Source of the DNA: Ophthalmolycus amberensis
Lineage: Eukaryota > Chordata > Actinopteri > Perciformes > Zoarcidae
Assembly: GCA_024529925.1 (NCBI GenBank)
Contig: JAFEUB010001791.1
Location: 496,001-560,000, forward strand
DNA: 64,000 nt
Direction: 5' to 3'
Part shown: in pieces, positions 46,520 through 59,467 of the stretch
How the letters are laid out: each line of letters opens with the position of its first letter
Position numbering within the stretch: position 1 is the first letter of the stretch
The notes under the pieces: generated by a model
Seen by the model: the letters and a program-made list of their open reading frames with translations, nothing else
Told to the model about the DNA's origin: nothing
Databases searched by the model: none
Program-made: the position numbers and the translations under genes

Positions 46520-49500
46520 ACTCCGATGATTATGTCATCTGCTTTTCATCTTTATGGTAAGGATATAGTCAAATGATTTGATATAAATAAATAAATGTGT
46601 GTGTATATGTATTTATACATGTGTGTGTATCAGTTCCTGTTAATGAATTCAAATTAGTTGTATTTTTCTGTTAATATTCTACTGAGTGACATGTTGAGAA
46701 CATAAGCAGAATGGTCCTATAGTTTTATTGGGTGTGTTTCCTCGTCTTGACAAAACAAAGTGAGAACAACAGTGTCTAAACAAGCCATGAATCACTTCAT
46801 CATTGTCAGTATATAATGGCTCATTAATGACGCCCACATTTTCAAACAGGGCTGTTTCAATCGATGTTTTTGGCAACTGTCGGGTCTAATTATTCCTGAG
46901 GCACATTCAACAATTACAAACTACTCCATGTCAACCGAGTATCACGTCCATTATTTTTAGTTTATTTTTCATGTATTATTGATGTATTTATAATATAATT
47001 CATTCATGCCAACTCTCAATGTTTCTTGAAGCCCAAGGCCCAGACTGGCGGAGGGTCATCTAGGGTGAGCACCTTTATCCCCTGCAGTTTAAAGACTCTA
47101 GTGACTAGTCTAGTGACTAACCAGACAGTCTGTTTACATTTAAACAATATACATTTACTCAATCCAGGATCGGTCACATCATGGCCCATGACCCAATCTG
47201 CTTCACGAGGTCAGTCCCTATTTACTAATCCAATATGGGAAGAAAATATATTTGACATTATGTCCCCTCGGTCTGATACTTTTCTGTGTGAATCACTAGC
47301 AGGGTCATTCTGTGGCATGTGGTAAACTTGGGTTTTGCCTTAGGAGTCTTTGGACTCCAGTGCATCAGTTCTGTGCTGATGTTGATAAACTCAGTCTTAA
47401 TCTCAATGTTTTCTCCCATTCAGTCTCCTCCAATAAGTCAGAAAGCCTGCACCAGCCTGTGGGTTTAATGCGTACTGTCAGTGAGAAGAATCCCACAGTG
47501 CACCGCAAACTGAACAGGCTTGAAAATGACATTCACTTCCTGTCAGCTGACCCTGCCCATGGCGCGCTCCTCCTGCTTTTTGACTGCAGCCAGCTCACCC
47601 GACCAGCAACCACAGACACACGTATGCACCAAGACTCCATTCACAAATACAGATGTTCTGTTCACAAATGTTTCTTATAATGTTTCAGTTGTAAATAATA
47701 TTTTTAACCATAAATAACTATTTAGGTGTGAATTCGGTGTGAAAATTCTAATACCATGATATTTTCTGTTTCTATCACTCAGAGTTATGAATACAGTCGG
47801 TGTATAAACCGCTGGGTGACCCTAATCTGGAATTTACTGGTTGGCTGTCGCATCACTCTGCACATACTGGCAGCACATTCTGGCTTCATGTTGGAGTGGG
47901 AATCACTGACATAAGCTGACAACCATAATCTGCACTGAGAGACTGAACCATACCACCAGCAGCAGCATCACTGGTAGGTTTATCATGTAGCTACTCATAT
48001 TGTGAACCTGGTCAATGAAAAACTGGACATGCCAGGAAACTATAAGAAGGCCGCCTAATGACAGAATAAGCACTATACTTTCAACTTGCTAAAAACTCTC
48101 TTTAACAATTAAGGCAATACGGCTCTAATTGTATCATCACCGACTCTTGATAAGGGTTCCTCCACTCCCTTTAATTCCAGAAACACTGTTTCTGATTCGA
48201 TTATCTGTCACATATTGTCTGAATTTGCAACGTGTGTCTCTGTCAGTGTGCATGCTATGAGGGAAGCATCTCAATTAAAAATTGTCAGTCTGTGAGTAAA
48301 GCTAGAAAATTAGTTACAATACAAGTTGATTTATCTAAGAAGACTATTTCATTACAGAGTTATGTTTTAAAAACCTGATTTCAGATCTGATATATTGTGC
48401 CCGGCAGTAGCAGCTCCTCCTCCTGCAAGGAGCAGAGCTTTGCAAGCACCGACACCACGCAGGCTGTTTTGCTCGGCCCACTGGAGGGAAGGGGTGCAAG
48501 ATAGAACCAGGACTGTGCGGGGCAGACTGTCAGACCCTGCTGCGGTAAAATTAGACGTTTTCTAGAGGTACTCTGGTGATCGGAAACACTACAGCTTTTG
48601 TCCACAGGGACCGCAAAAATCAACACAAAATAAAAGTTACTCATATTCATGAAAATATTCAAAAGTAGTGTCAGGTGAGAAGCTGCGCTACAGGTTTGAC
48701 TGGCCTGTTTTGAGTCGACGTGACACCTCAACCAACACTATTATCACTTTGAATAAAAGCTCTTTCAGTGACATGATGCATGCGGTCCTTTGTTGCATGT
48801 GTGTTAACAAATGCATCTGTGTGTTTGTCAGAAGACGACTATTCAGAGAGGAAACCATTCTGGTTTGTGTCCTTCCTCTTGTGTTCATTGTGGTTGTACT
48901 CCTCCTCATTGCTGCAAGTAGACAAAGGTGAGATGATCTACCAGTTCAGGTCTATTCCAGTATTTGTGTAGTGATGAATAAAAGTTGGTGTAATCTATGA
49001 CTTTCAAAAAGTGACTCAAAACAAGGATGAATAAAGCATTCGACTCAATTTATAGCAAGAAGCAGCTGACAGGTATTTTTCTTTCATTCGAGAGAGAAAA
49101 AAAAGATTAGTAATCTTATTGCAAGATGTTTAGATCTCCAAATCATTAACAGGCATCACAACCATCAGTTTGCGAGAAACTACAGGCAAAAACATAATTT
49201 TTCATGCACTGATCAATTTTGAGATTTTGGGCTATTTTGCTTCCATAACGTGTCTTCTTTCAGACTAGTGTTACAGGTAATACAGGTTACCTGTAATACA
49301 GGTTAATTCCCACTAGTCGGACTAGTTCCCCCCTCCCCCAATGACCCTAAACAGGAGCAGTGGTTAAAGATAATGGATGTCTTTCAAGGCCGTTTTCTCA
49401 AAATGAGTTTTTTTCTACTCTGAGCCAGAAATCGCCGCTTTAACGTCCATCAAACATTCCAGTTTCATTCTGTCTGAAGGTTTTTAAAGAGGGGTTTGTG

Positions 49501-50253
49501 CATATGAAATGCATAACCTGATCCATACAACATGTTATTCCTAAAAACATGGCTGTTGACAGTAATCTCTGATTCGTGGAGTGATAAAAAGAGATATCCA
49601 AATGTCCCTTTGTAAAAACCTTTGACTCTAATATTTCAACAAAATGAAACAAGAATTTTGAACCTGGCTATATCTAATGTTCAGATTTAAGGTCTGGTAA
49701 TGTATGCAAATTGACACTATACAAACAAATACTTTGTTTGTATTTCAAATTAAAAGCCCCACAGAATGAATTCTAACTGGAATGCTTGTGATGAAGCCTC
49801 ATTTTAGTGTCAAACATTATGATTCTGTCTCCTCTCCCCCACCCAGTCCCACCCTTTCAAAATAAAAGCCCCACAAATACAAGTTTCAATCCAAGAGGAG
49901 GAATCTAAAATGCAGAAAAGAGAGTAGCACTATCTCAATTGAACCTGAATGACACTACCGGTAACATTGGCGTGTGTATATATTGCGATTTCTTCGGGCA
50001 GTAGAAGCCACACTGTCAAAATTTCTTGAGGAATTTTCTAGTTATTATTATTATTAAGCCCGATGGATAATATACAGTGTGCTTTCGCACAGGCAGTTTT
50101 ACTGCCTTGTTTACTGCCTTGTTTTTTACAAAGTAACTAAAAAAGTAACTTTTTTTACAAAGTAACAAAAAAAGTAACTTTTTTACAAAGTAACTAAAAA
50201 GTAACTTTTTTACAAAGTAACTAAAAAGTAACTAAAAATAAAGTAACTAAAAA

Positions 50254-50560
50254 ACATGCTATAATTATTTTTTTTTTACATACTTATCTGACTTTTTATG
50301 ACGTCTTTTCGACATACAAACTCTTCAACTCTGTTATTTGGCTGTTATTTATAGATTCTTTGTTATTGTATTTGTATGTTATGGTGCAATTAAAGGAATT
50401 TGAGGTCAAGCATTTCACTACATATTCTTGTACAACCAGTATTTGACCAATAAGCTTTGAACTTTGGTGAAAGGTAATGTATGAAACTTTTGCTAAAAAA
50501 TATGTTTTTCGACATGCTGTACTATGACTTGTTTAAATTAAGTTGAGTATCTTCAAAAAT
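50254..50560 (+). mobile_element. LINE-like 3' tail, longest copy inside the tandem array
   Basis: 307-nt block (CATGCTATAAT...CTTCAAAAATAAAGTAACT) interrupting the array. It contains GTCAAGCATTTCACTACATA and CTTGTACAACCAGTATTTGA...CCAATAAGCTTTGAAC, the style of fish LINE 3' ends (…ACAATAAAGTTTGAA). Shorter copies lie at 50744-50998, 51068-51150 and 52321-52445. Confidence 0.6.
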
Positions 50561-50743
50561 AAAGTAACTAAAAAAGTAACTTAAAAAAAAAAGGAAATAA
50601 AAAGTAACTGAGAATATAGTGACTTAAAAGAAACTTTTTTTACAAAGTAACTAAAAAAGAAACGTTTTTTATAAAGTAACTAAAAAAGAAACTTTTTTTA
50701 CAAAGTAACTAAAAAGTTACTTTAAAAATAAAGTAACTAAAAA

Positions 50744-50998
50744 CATGCTATAAATATATTTTTTTTACATACTTATCTGACTTTTTATGATGTCTTTTCG
50801 ACATACAAACTCTTCAACTCTTTGTTATTGTATTTGTATGAGGTCAAGCATTTCACTACATATTCTTGTACAACCAGTATTTGACCAATAAGCTTTGAAC
50901 TTTGGTGAAAGGTAATGTATGAAACTTTTGCTAAAAAATGTTTTTCGACATGCTGTACTATGAATTGTTTAAATTAAGTTGAGTATCTTCAAAAATAA
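50744..50998 (+). mobile_element. LINE-like tail, second copy with internal deletions
   Basis: Same as 50254-50560, but lacks the CTGTTATTTGGCTGTTATTT segment and the ATGGTGCAATTAAAGGAATT segment. Flanked by array units on both sides. Confidence 0.6.
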
Positions 50999-52508
50999 AG
51001 TAACTAAAAAAGTAACTTTTTTTACAAAGTAACTAAAAAGTAACTTTAAAAATAAAGTAACTAAAAACATGCTATAAATATATTTTTTTTGTATGTTTTT
51101 CGACATGCTGTACTATGACTTGTTTAAATTAAGTTGAGTATCTTCAAAAATAAAGTAACTAAAAAAGTAACTTTTTTTACAAAGTAACTCAAAAAGTAAC
51201 TTTTTTTACAAAGTAACTTAAAAAGTAACTTTTTTTACAAAGTAACTTAAAAAGTAACTTTTTTTACAAAGTAACTAAAAAAGTAACTTTTTTTACAAAG
51301 TAACTAAAAAAGTAACTTTTTTTACAAAGTAACAAAAAAAGTAACTTTTTTTACAAAGTAACTAAAAAAGTAACTTTTTTTACAAAGTAACTTAAAAAGT
51401 AACTTTTTTTTACAAAGTAACTTAAAAAGTAACTTTTTTTTCAAAATAACTAAAAAAGTAACTTTTTTTACAAAGTAACTAAAAAAGTAACTTTTTTTAA
51501 AAGTAACTAAAAAAGTAACTTTTTTCAAAGTAACTACAAAAGTAACTTTTTTTCTAAGTAACTAAAAAAGTAACTTTTTTTTCAAAGTAACTAAAAAAGT
51601 AACTTTTTTTCAAAGTAACTAAAAAAGTAACTTTTTTTCAAAGTAACTAAAAAAGTAACTTTTTTTTCAAAGTAACTAAAAAAGTAACTTTTTTTTCAAA
51701 GTAACTAAAAAAGTAACTTTTTTTTCAAAGTAACTAAAAAAGTAACTTTTTTTACAAAGTAACTAAAAAAGTAACTTTTTTTACAAAGTAACTAAAAAAG
51801 TAACTTTTTTTACAAAGTAACTAAAAAAGTAACTTTTTTTCAAAGTAACTAAAAAAGTAACTTTTTTTACAAAGTAACTAAAAAAGTAACTTTTTTTTCA
51901 AAGTAACTAAAAAAGTAACTTTTTTTTCAAAGTAACTAAAAAAGTAACTTTTTTTTCAAAGTAACTAAAAAAGTAACTTTTTTTTCAAAGTAACTAAAAA
52001 AGTAACTTTTTTTCAAAGTAACTAAAAAAGTAACTTTTTTTTCAAAGTAACTAAAAAAGTAACTTTTTTTTCAAAGTAACTAAAAAAGTAACTTTTTTTT
52101 CAAAGTAACTAAAAAAGTAACTTTTTTTTCAAAGTAACTAAAAAAGTAACTTTTTTTTCAAAGTAACTAAAAAAGTAACTTTTTTTTCAAAGTAACTAAA
52201 AAAGTAACTTTTTTTACAAAGTAACTAAAAAAGTAACTTTTTTTTCAAAGTAACTAAAAAAGTAACTTTTTTTTCAAAGTAACTAAAAAGTTACTTTAAA
52301 AATAAAGTAACAAAACAAACAGGCTATAAATATTTATTTTTTTACATACTTATCTGACTTTATGACGTCTCTTCGACATACAAACTCTTCAACTCTGTTA
52401 TTTGGCTGTTATTTATAGATTCTTTGTTATTGTATTTGTATGTTATGCATTCCAGTTTGGGGGGGGGGGGGTTCTCTAAAGATATCTAAGACCTGAATGA
52501 CTGTATGA

Positions 52509-52509
52509 T

Positions 52510-52578
<69 letters not shown>

Positions 52579-52596
52579 GGAGTGCTTCCAAGTCAC

Positions 52597-52640
<44 letters not shown>
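52509..52640 (+). repeat. Compound microsatellite (GA)n-(CAGA)n ... (GT)n-(AG)n
   Basis: GA run 52509-52527, CAGA tetranucleotide run to about 52579, then (GT)7 at 52597-52610 followed directly by (AG)15 at 52611-52640. Confidence 0.97.
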
Positions 52641-52642
<2 letters not shown>

Positions 52643-53311
52643 TGCGTGCGTGTAACTGGTTGCCATGCTCTTTGAGCCAAATGTGTAATATCTGTGTTAA
52701 TATCTGTGTTGGTTTATGGTCATGCCTATCTGTGCAGATTCAAGAAAAAAATGTTGTTTGAGAAGGTCAATCTTTCCTTCTTTAAGAGATTCTGCCTGCT
52801 GAACTTGTTGCTGTTAGAAACAACCAGAAGGGGGCAGAAAAAGCTCAGTTTAAAATATATTCCCTCTCGTGTTGCCCATGCGGTTCCTTTTCCCACCTGA
52901 TATCCTTCTGCATGTTATTATTTCACTCACAAACTCAAGTTGTCGTTGACAGCTGAATGGTGCTAAATACTCTTATTTCAGTGCATTTAACTCTACCTTC
53001 TTCTTGCAACTGTGCAGAAAGTCAAATAAAGCTGAAATACAGAGTTTGTTTGTGTAAGATTATCTTCTAAGCTCAGCGGTGCTGAACTAATAGACTTGGG
53101 GCTAAACGAGGTGTTTGTCATGCAAAAAGAGTAAACTATTAATACACACAAATGACTAGTCACATGGCTGGATGTTGGCAGAGGGTGGTGTCCTGGTATT
53201 GGCTGCTGGTGGGGAAACATCCTGACTGGGTGGAGTCATGCTGGTGTTACTACAGTCCCAGCAGGTCTTCCTGCTTTAATTAAGCTGGAAGTTTTATCCC
53301 CTATCTTTCAT

Positions 53312-53322
53312 CCCCCCCCCCC

Positions 53323-53353
<31 letters not shown>

Positions 53354-53360
53354 ACACACT
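53312..53360 (+). repeat. C28 homopolymer followed by (AC)10
   Basis: 28 consecutive C (53312-53339), then AC repeats to about 53359. Copy number here is likely to be unreliable in any assembly. Confidence 0.95.
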
Positions 53361-53859
53361 TGTGCTCAGTGTGTGTCCACCTCCCAGTGACGTGAAGGTG
53401 TTGACTAATGTGTGTTTGTGTCTTATTTAGAACCTGTTTGCTTTTTAGTCAACTTCAATATAAAACCCTCATATGGGAGAAGAGTGCACTCTAGGAAACG
53501 ATTAAGCTCTCAACTAGATGTAACAGTTCAAGTGTTTTCCCCCTGTGGATCATTCATGGTGTAAATGGAGTGCATGATGGGATGAGATAATATAGGGCAC
53601 TCATCTATGTGAGGAGTTCAGAGAGCTGAGTCCTCAATTACAGCCACAGCCGCGTTGTAGTGCCAAATCCAATAATTAAATCCAGATTAGTCTAGATAAT
53701 GAGATCAAGTCAATAGCTTTAGGATATCACTTTATTCCCTCCATTTATAGTACTTTTGATCTGACAGCGCAGTTTGTGTCATATGTACTGCTGTCAGGCC
53801 CCTCCTGCTGCTCTGATTCGCACAATGTTTAAGTCCTCTCCACTCAAACGACATAAAAA

Positions 53860-54227
53860 CGTTGGTTTGCAAAGCAGGGGGAGAAAAACCAAGCAAAACC
53901 ACTGAAAGGTTTTCTCTCGCGCTCTTTGCTCGTCTGTGCGTAAAACAAAAATCGAGCCTGGCGATGATCAGAGAGCCAGAGGCGAACAAGACGAGGAGCC
54001 AGACGAGGAAGTTAGGAGGAGGGACCAGTGCGGTGGCGTGGTGTGTGTGCCGAGAAAACAGTCGTGTACTGGATTCTCCCGGACGCCTTCGGCGCTGTGA
54101 AATCGGAGGATCTCTCCAGTTCTGGTTTTGTACCCGAAGAAGTAATGCGCGCAAAGGGACGCAAGACTCCAATTCTGCTGCGAATCTGCTCATGGGCGAG
54201 TTTTTAACAGGCGGCCGTTTTAAGAAA

Positions 54228-54260
<33 letters not shown>

Positions 54261-54453
54261 TTGCTGTCAATGTCAGCACAGGTAGGGAAGCGAAGGGGAT
54301 CCCGGAAGAACTCGTAGTGCCGGTTACCAGGCTGTCATAGCCTGCACTTTTTATTCCAAAGCGAGCGAGCGCCGATGGACTCGTTGGTCTCAATCAGAAA
54401 ATAGTGACTCACTCATAAAGTTATTGATTTTAACGTGACTGAACGGAAAGAAG
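53860..54453 (+). promoter_or_regulatory. plpp2: CpG-rich plpp2 promoter / 5' leader
   Basis: CpG-dense sequence directly upstream of the plpp2 ATG, with a (AC)15 run at 54229-54258. Upstream ATGs include one at 54375 encoding a 9-codon uORF ending at 54404. The transcription start is not visible. Confidence 0.5.
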
Positions 54454-54514
54454 ATGAAGGAGCTGAGGAAGAAGAAGTTGTACGTGTTGATGGACGTGCT
54501 GTGCGTTGTAGTTG
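54454..54514 (+). CDS. plpp2: Phospholipid phosphatase 2, first coding exon only
   Basis: Encodes MKELRKKKLYVLMDVLCVVV plus one base, then donor GTAAGT (phase 1). This resembles the remembered human PLPP2 start (QRRWVFVLLDVLCLLVA): a short basic cytoplasmic N-terminus and the beginning of TM1. PLPP2 is a six-TM membrane ecto-enzyme that removes phosphate from phosphatidate, lysophosphatidate and S1P; its catalytic motifs are on later exons, beyond the window. Support also comes from position, since human MIER2 and PLPP2 are neighbours in this order and orientation. The ATG has A at -3. Confidence 0.75.
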
Positions 54515-56280
54515 GTAAGTTATGGACACTTAAAGTACGAAACTATACGTCAGCATAATCAGCCTTTTATCTAGGAATTGCACTTTAATGGTGTCAGCGA
54601 TGATTCTTATACCTATAATCAGGTAAAGATCACATGTTTGTGGTTGCAGCAGTTTCTTGTCAGTCGACAAGGCGTGTTTTGCAGCCATGACAGCAACTCA
54701 GGAATTCTTCCTTTTTATTTCCACGTTAAAGTGACACGAAGACATGATTTTAATTGGAGGAAAGATCTGCGGGACAACACTGGAGCTGTTTCATCCCTGT
54801 CTCTCTTTAAACAGGCAAATGAAGCAACTGTGTTTCCAATGCAGTCCAACTATTATAAAAGAGGAGTCATCCTGTTTGTTTATGCACATCCCTACTGCAA
54901 TATTGTCCAGGTTGCAATGTGACGCGTTAAGTGGCACCATGGTGAAAACACAAGAGGAAATAGGTTCATTCTCCCCGCAGGCCTGCTGCATGCTCCGAAC
55001 TACTCAGCAAAAACGTTGCAGGTCTTCACAGAGCCTCAGGAAGCTCAATGTTTGTTTATGGAAATTTGATATGCGTGTGTGTGTGTGTGTGCCTCTTATT
55101 CCTCATTTTCTTCAATATTTTCTCTGCCAGGAATCTTCTCAAGAATTTCCCACTTCCCACATACAGTGCATTTCTCAGGATGTTACTTCCATATTTCTCC
55201 ATAGACCATTGTTTTGCATTTAACTTCAGGGTTAGCTTGTTGGTTTCCATTGTTGTGGCAACTACACCACATGTGTTTGTCTCCTTCTGCCCTCTGAGCA
55301 GTGAACAAATAACGAGTTGTTTTCTTTTGTGAATGGAACTGAATAAGAAGGGGGGGGGCTGTCCACACTTCTTACCCTCTACTCCTGGCACCCTTGTCCG
55401 GACCACACCCATCTTTGTACTTTGTAACCACAAGCCTGTAAAGTTGTGGTTACAAACCACTTCTGCGTTAGTTCCAGCAACAATAGGATGTCCCCAGGAA
55501 CGCATATTGCCATGACGACACATACACACACACACACAGGCTCACAAGTTGAAAACAAAACCAGCCACTCGCTGTCGCTGCTGGTAACAATCAATAGATG
55601 CATCATGTAACATAGATTCATTAATACCTACGTACATTTCTAGACCGTCATGCTTCATAAATCGATGTGATACTTGTGGTCTGCCATTATAATGATGAAG
55701 TTCATAATAACATTTACGTCACAAAAACCAGTGTAAGTGAGAAGTCCTCACTGCAGAGAAAAAGCTGTGTTCAGCCTCAGACATTTTGTGTGTATGTGGA
55801 ATGTACCACTGTGGTGGGACTTTGGGTTTCTGTATTAATGCCACAAGCCCTTGACAGACGTGTGTTGCGTAGTGGTCTGGTGTTTGGCGCCGTGTTCATC
55901 TCCTGTTGTGTCTGCACTGGTGATAGTGGTCGGAAGCTGGAGGGGGAACGTAGAAAAGGATGGTGGCACATGCTTGTGCGGATCTGCTCTGCTGTGCAGT
56001 TTCAGTCCCCCCCCCCCTCCCCTCCCGGCTTTTCGGAGAGCTTAGGGGTGTTTTTCCGTCTGTGGGAACATCCACAGACTGCTGAACTTGATAAGCCTCA
56101 CCATTTTGCTGTCACAAGTCTGGGATTAACGTCTGGGTTTGGTTGGTCGGTCAGGTCAGGATAGTGGCATCCCACCCTTTTGCCCCGCCCTTCCCCTTTG
56201 CCACCCACGTCAGCCACCCAAATGAATGTCATATCAACTCCAAGCTTATGTGAGGTTGCCCCAGCCATATAATATCAACA

Positions 56281-56710
56281 TGGTAGAGCTTGTAATTATG
56301 CTAGCCATTAGCCTATATGGAAACTGAGTTTTGAGATGGGCTGTGACTGCATTTTGGAAATATTTAGATTTGTTATTGTGAACATTCATATGTATTGTGA
56401 ACATATGGTTTTCTAGAGTGAAGCCAATGCGGAAGAGCCTGAAACTTGCATTCTTTCTCCTGGTCAGCAGGTGACCACTCGCCTGGTTGCAAATAGTCCG
56501 GTTTAATAGAAGTCTATGAGAAAATGACCTTACTTCTCTGCTTGATATACTCTCTCAGTAAACATGACGTTTCTGGTCTCAATCGCTAGTTTCAAGTCTT
56601 CTTCAATACAGCATGATGTTCATTTCGTAAATGATGGTCCCATTTAGAGTACAATAGACGATAAAACAGGGCATGCTTTCGGGCGTGGCTACCTTTTGAT
56701 TGACCGGTCG
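56281..56710 (+). repeat. Abundant teleost repeat
   Basis: AAGCCAATGCGGAAGAGCCT, AGAAGTCTATGAGAAAATGA, GGTCTCAATCGCTAGTTTCA, CAATACAGCATGATGTTCAT and GGGCGTGGCTACCTTTTGAT follow in the order I remember for a high-copy percomorph repeat. No ORF. Confidence 0.75.
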
Positions 56711-59414
56711 ATACCATGATGTTGTCCGGTTTGGGTGTTGTCTGTGTTTTTGCCACAGAACTTAAACCCTTTCAAAGTGTGTTTTCAGTTCATGAAAGAT
56801 AATTGTAACAGTTCGGTCTCCTAAAAATGTCTTATTTAGCGTTCGGTTGAACTTAGCTCCACAAAATAGTTGCTTATAACAAAGAAGTGGTTTTCTATTT
56901 CCTCCAACACAAAGGTTGTTGTATTAGTTTACAGCTATGAAACCCGTCTGCCGCGTCATGGGGGACATCAAATATCAGCCTTGGTCATGAGTTTATTGGT
57001 CATTTGAAGCTCGGCCTCCTTTCTTCTTCTCCTCCATTCTTTCTTCATTGTGTCCCTCCCTTCCTCTCTCCTCCTCTAAGTCTACACTCGGCACAAACAG
57101 ATGGTGGGTGTTGGCTGAGAGGAAAGGCCGGGGTTTAACCTCTCCCTGCGCACAGCTCAGACCCGTATAGGTGCAGTACTGCAGATGGAGGTGGTTCGGG
57201 AGTCAGAGGAGGACCACAGCTGATATTGCTGCATGACTCGGGTGCTTGCAATGAGCTATGAGTAATGTGTAAGATACTCTAAGTATGTGGGACTAAAAGG
57301 CCTCGAGGCAATGAATTGGTGGAAGACACGCATCACGCACAATTTTGTTTTTCCATGTCTCGGCTTTGTGCTGTGTAGTAGTGACAAACCAGTTCTGTTT
57401 AAAGTCTATCCAGCTGAAGTTAAATGTCCCTGTCATGTGATTCTCTTTTGTATTTGCAAGACACAACTGCGCTCGAAGGATGACACTGCGTTATAGTATT
57501 CTATTCATTTGTTTTGTGTTCATACTACTCTTGTGGATTAGAGCTCACAGCCAGCAGAGAGTCTTCACCTACATACACACAGTGGGAGTTATTTAATTTA
57601 GTATTAGCATCTTGTTCCGGACCTATTCATTACCTGATCTACAATAGCGTTTGCTCCCAAAGCCCCGCAGCTGTAAACAAAGAGCTGCTATGTTTTCCTC
57701 GCCTTATTTTCATCCTTTCAGACTGTTGGTGGATGTGAATATGCCCATGCTCTATGCTTTGACCTCGCTGGAAGTCTGTTCGAGTTTGTTGGTGCTGCAG
57801 CGTCTCCGGGGAGCCGGGTCTCTCATGCCGTTGTGTTGGGAAGACTGATCGCCCCGAGTTCTCAGTGAAAGGCTGCGAAGACGCTTGATGGGAATTGTTT
57901 TCCTCAGGAGAGCTCTGTCATGGAAACTGAAGCCCTTTTAACGAACGGGCACATCCCTCTGAGAAATATGAGCCTGGCTTATCCTTCTCCTTGTCTTTAA
58001 TGACCTTAATTGCTTGAGGATTTAAAGTCTTTCATCAGTCATACTCTAAAGTGGATGAGAAACCACATTCATTTTGAGACATTAAAGTACACCGATTTTA
58101 AAAAGCTCAACAGTGAGCTGGAAGAAAATTTAGGAATTTGAGGGAGAGGCACTATTGTGAGTGTCCCTTTGATGTAATTATCATAGTTCTTATTGTTTTA
58201 AGACATGAATGAGGAGAAAATTGACAGCTTCAACCACCTTTATTTTGGATTTCATGAGAAAAATGGCTTTGCACGTAAAAACTTATGTAGCTTTCCAGTG
58301 TCTTTTGAAAGGCAGAGGATTATAAGTCCTGCCAACATGTTTATTCTTTCCAGTAAAAATAAATCATGCATATAAAAGGAAAGCCAGAGTGAGCGAAGAT
58401 TGCTTTTTGGACAGGGACCACAATTTTGGAAAATGTGGCCCTCATTTGGAGAAGCACGAACAATATCACTGGTGTCAGGCAACCGCTAAACATAGTCATT
58501 TACATACTGAATAATCAGTATATATGTGTAGCAATGATGTGCAGACGACACAGCAACACATTTAGTGACCTTTCAGAGAAGCTCGGCACCATTCATGATA
58601 GTTCCAACTCTTCCTGCAGACCTTTTATGGTTTAGGTTTAAACCTGTGTGGCCGACGTCTTTGATCCCCTCCAAACCCCAGACTCTTTGATAGCTAGATT
58701 TAGCTGCCCTCCCACCACCACTACGCCCTCGCCTGCCACCCTGTCTCCTTCTGCACTGCTTAGACCTAAGCATGCGTAAATGATGCACGGAGCGAAACAG
58801 CAGGATTAGAAATAAAGAATGGGCACTAGCAGCAGGATTTGGTGTGACTGGTAAAGTTGGGCGTTCCTTGTGTGAATTAGAATTCCAGTGGCCAACGGCG
58901 GCCGAGGTTGTAGGCTCAGCACATACCTTCCACATTAGTCAGTCCAGCTTGGGGTGAGACAGTCAGAAGGAGGGAGCTTCAGTTGTTTTGTTTTGAGCCG
59001 CCTTGTAAAGGTCTGTAACAGCATGTTGATAGAGCTTTGGGGCTAGAGGTTCCTTGCTGTCATTTCAACCACGCATGTTTGAATTGGAAGGAAGAAACAA
59101 AAGAGAGCTGGAAATGTTAAAAAAAAAAAAAGTGGGAAGGGATGAGAGTTGGAGGCATGAAAGTCAGATGGAGTAAATGATAAAGAGTGACACAGAAAGA
59201 ATGGCGTTAATGTGAGAGGAAGCGAGAGCTATCAACAGACGGAGGGGGGTGAATATAGAAAGAAGGAACTCCCAGAGTGACCTTCGCACTGGGAAGACGG
59301 GAAATGAGAGTCGAAGAAATTCGTAGGAGAAGAAAATGTTCCAGCTGTGACCCTGAAGGAAAGTTTTAGACCAAACAGGGCAGCCCTGTGGCATGAGAAC
59401 ACCCTTGTCTCTCA

Positions 59415-59431
59415 CACACACACACACACAC

Positions 59432-59464
<33 letters not shown>
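59415..59464 (+). repeat. (CA)n microsatellite, interrupted
   Basis: CA run with one CCTA interruption near 59431. Confidence 0.95.

Positions 59465-59467
<3 letters not shown>

Larger units (their letters stand above)
50120..52315. repeat. AT-rich tandem array, ~28-nt unit, hairpin-forming
   Basis: Unit AAAGTAACTAAAAAAGTAAC followed by TTTTTTT(A)C. The most regular part (about 51165-52290) has roughly 40 units. Two variants, TTTACAAAG and TTTTCAAAG, occur in blocks rather than at random, as expected from segmental expansion. Each unit contains AAAAAAG-TAA-CTTTTTT, a 7-bp stem with a 3-nt loop. ORFs of Lys/Val/Thr/Phe repeats in it are artefacts. Confidence 0.97.
46041..53850. other. Intergenic region between mier2 and plpp2
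   Basis: No gene recognised. Holds a 13-bp hairpin (46491-46519), the 2.2-kb tandem array (50120-52315) with LINE-like tail copies, and microsatellites at 52509-52640 and 53312-53360. The 49380-49870 stretch looks like a decayed repeat but I cannot assign it. Confidence 0.6.

Noticed and set aside
51322..51528. Minus-strand ORF of Lys-Val-Thr-Phe-Leu repeats
   Set aside because: Translation of the 28-nt tandem array.
50120..52315. CRISPR-like regularly spaced repeats
   Set aside because: Units are contiguous with no unique spacers, AT-only slippage-type sequence, in a vertebrate genome with no cas genes.
55667..56164. 165-codon plus-strand ORF in plpp2 intron 1
   Set aside because: No recognisable domain, passes through low-complexity C runs, and does not match any plpp2 exon.
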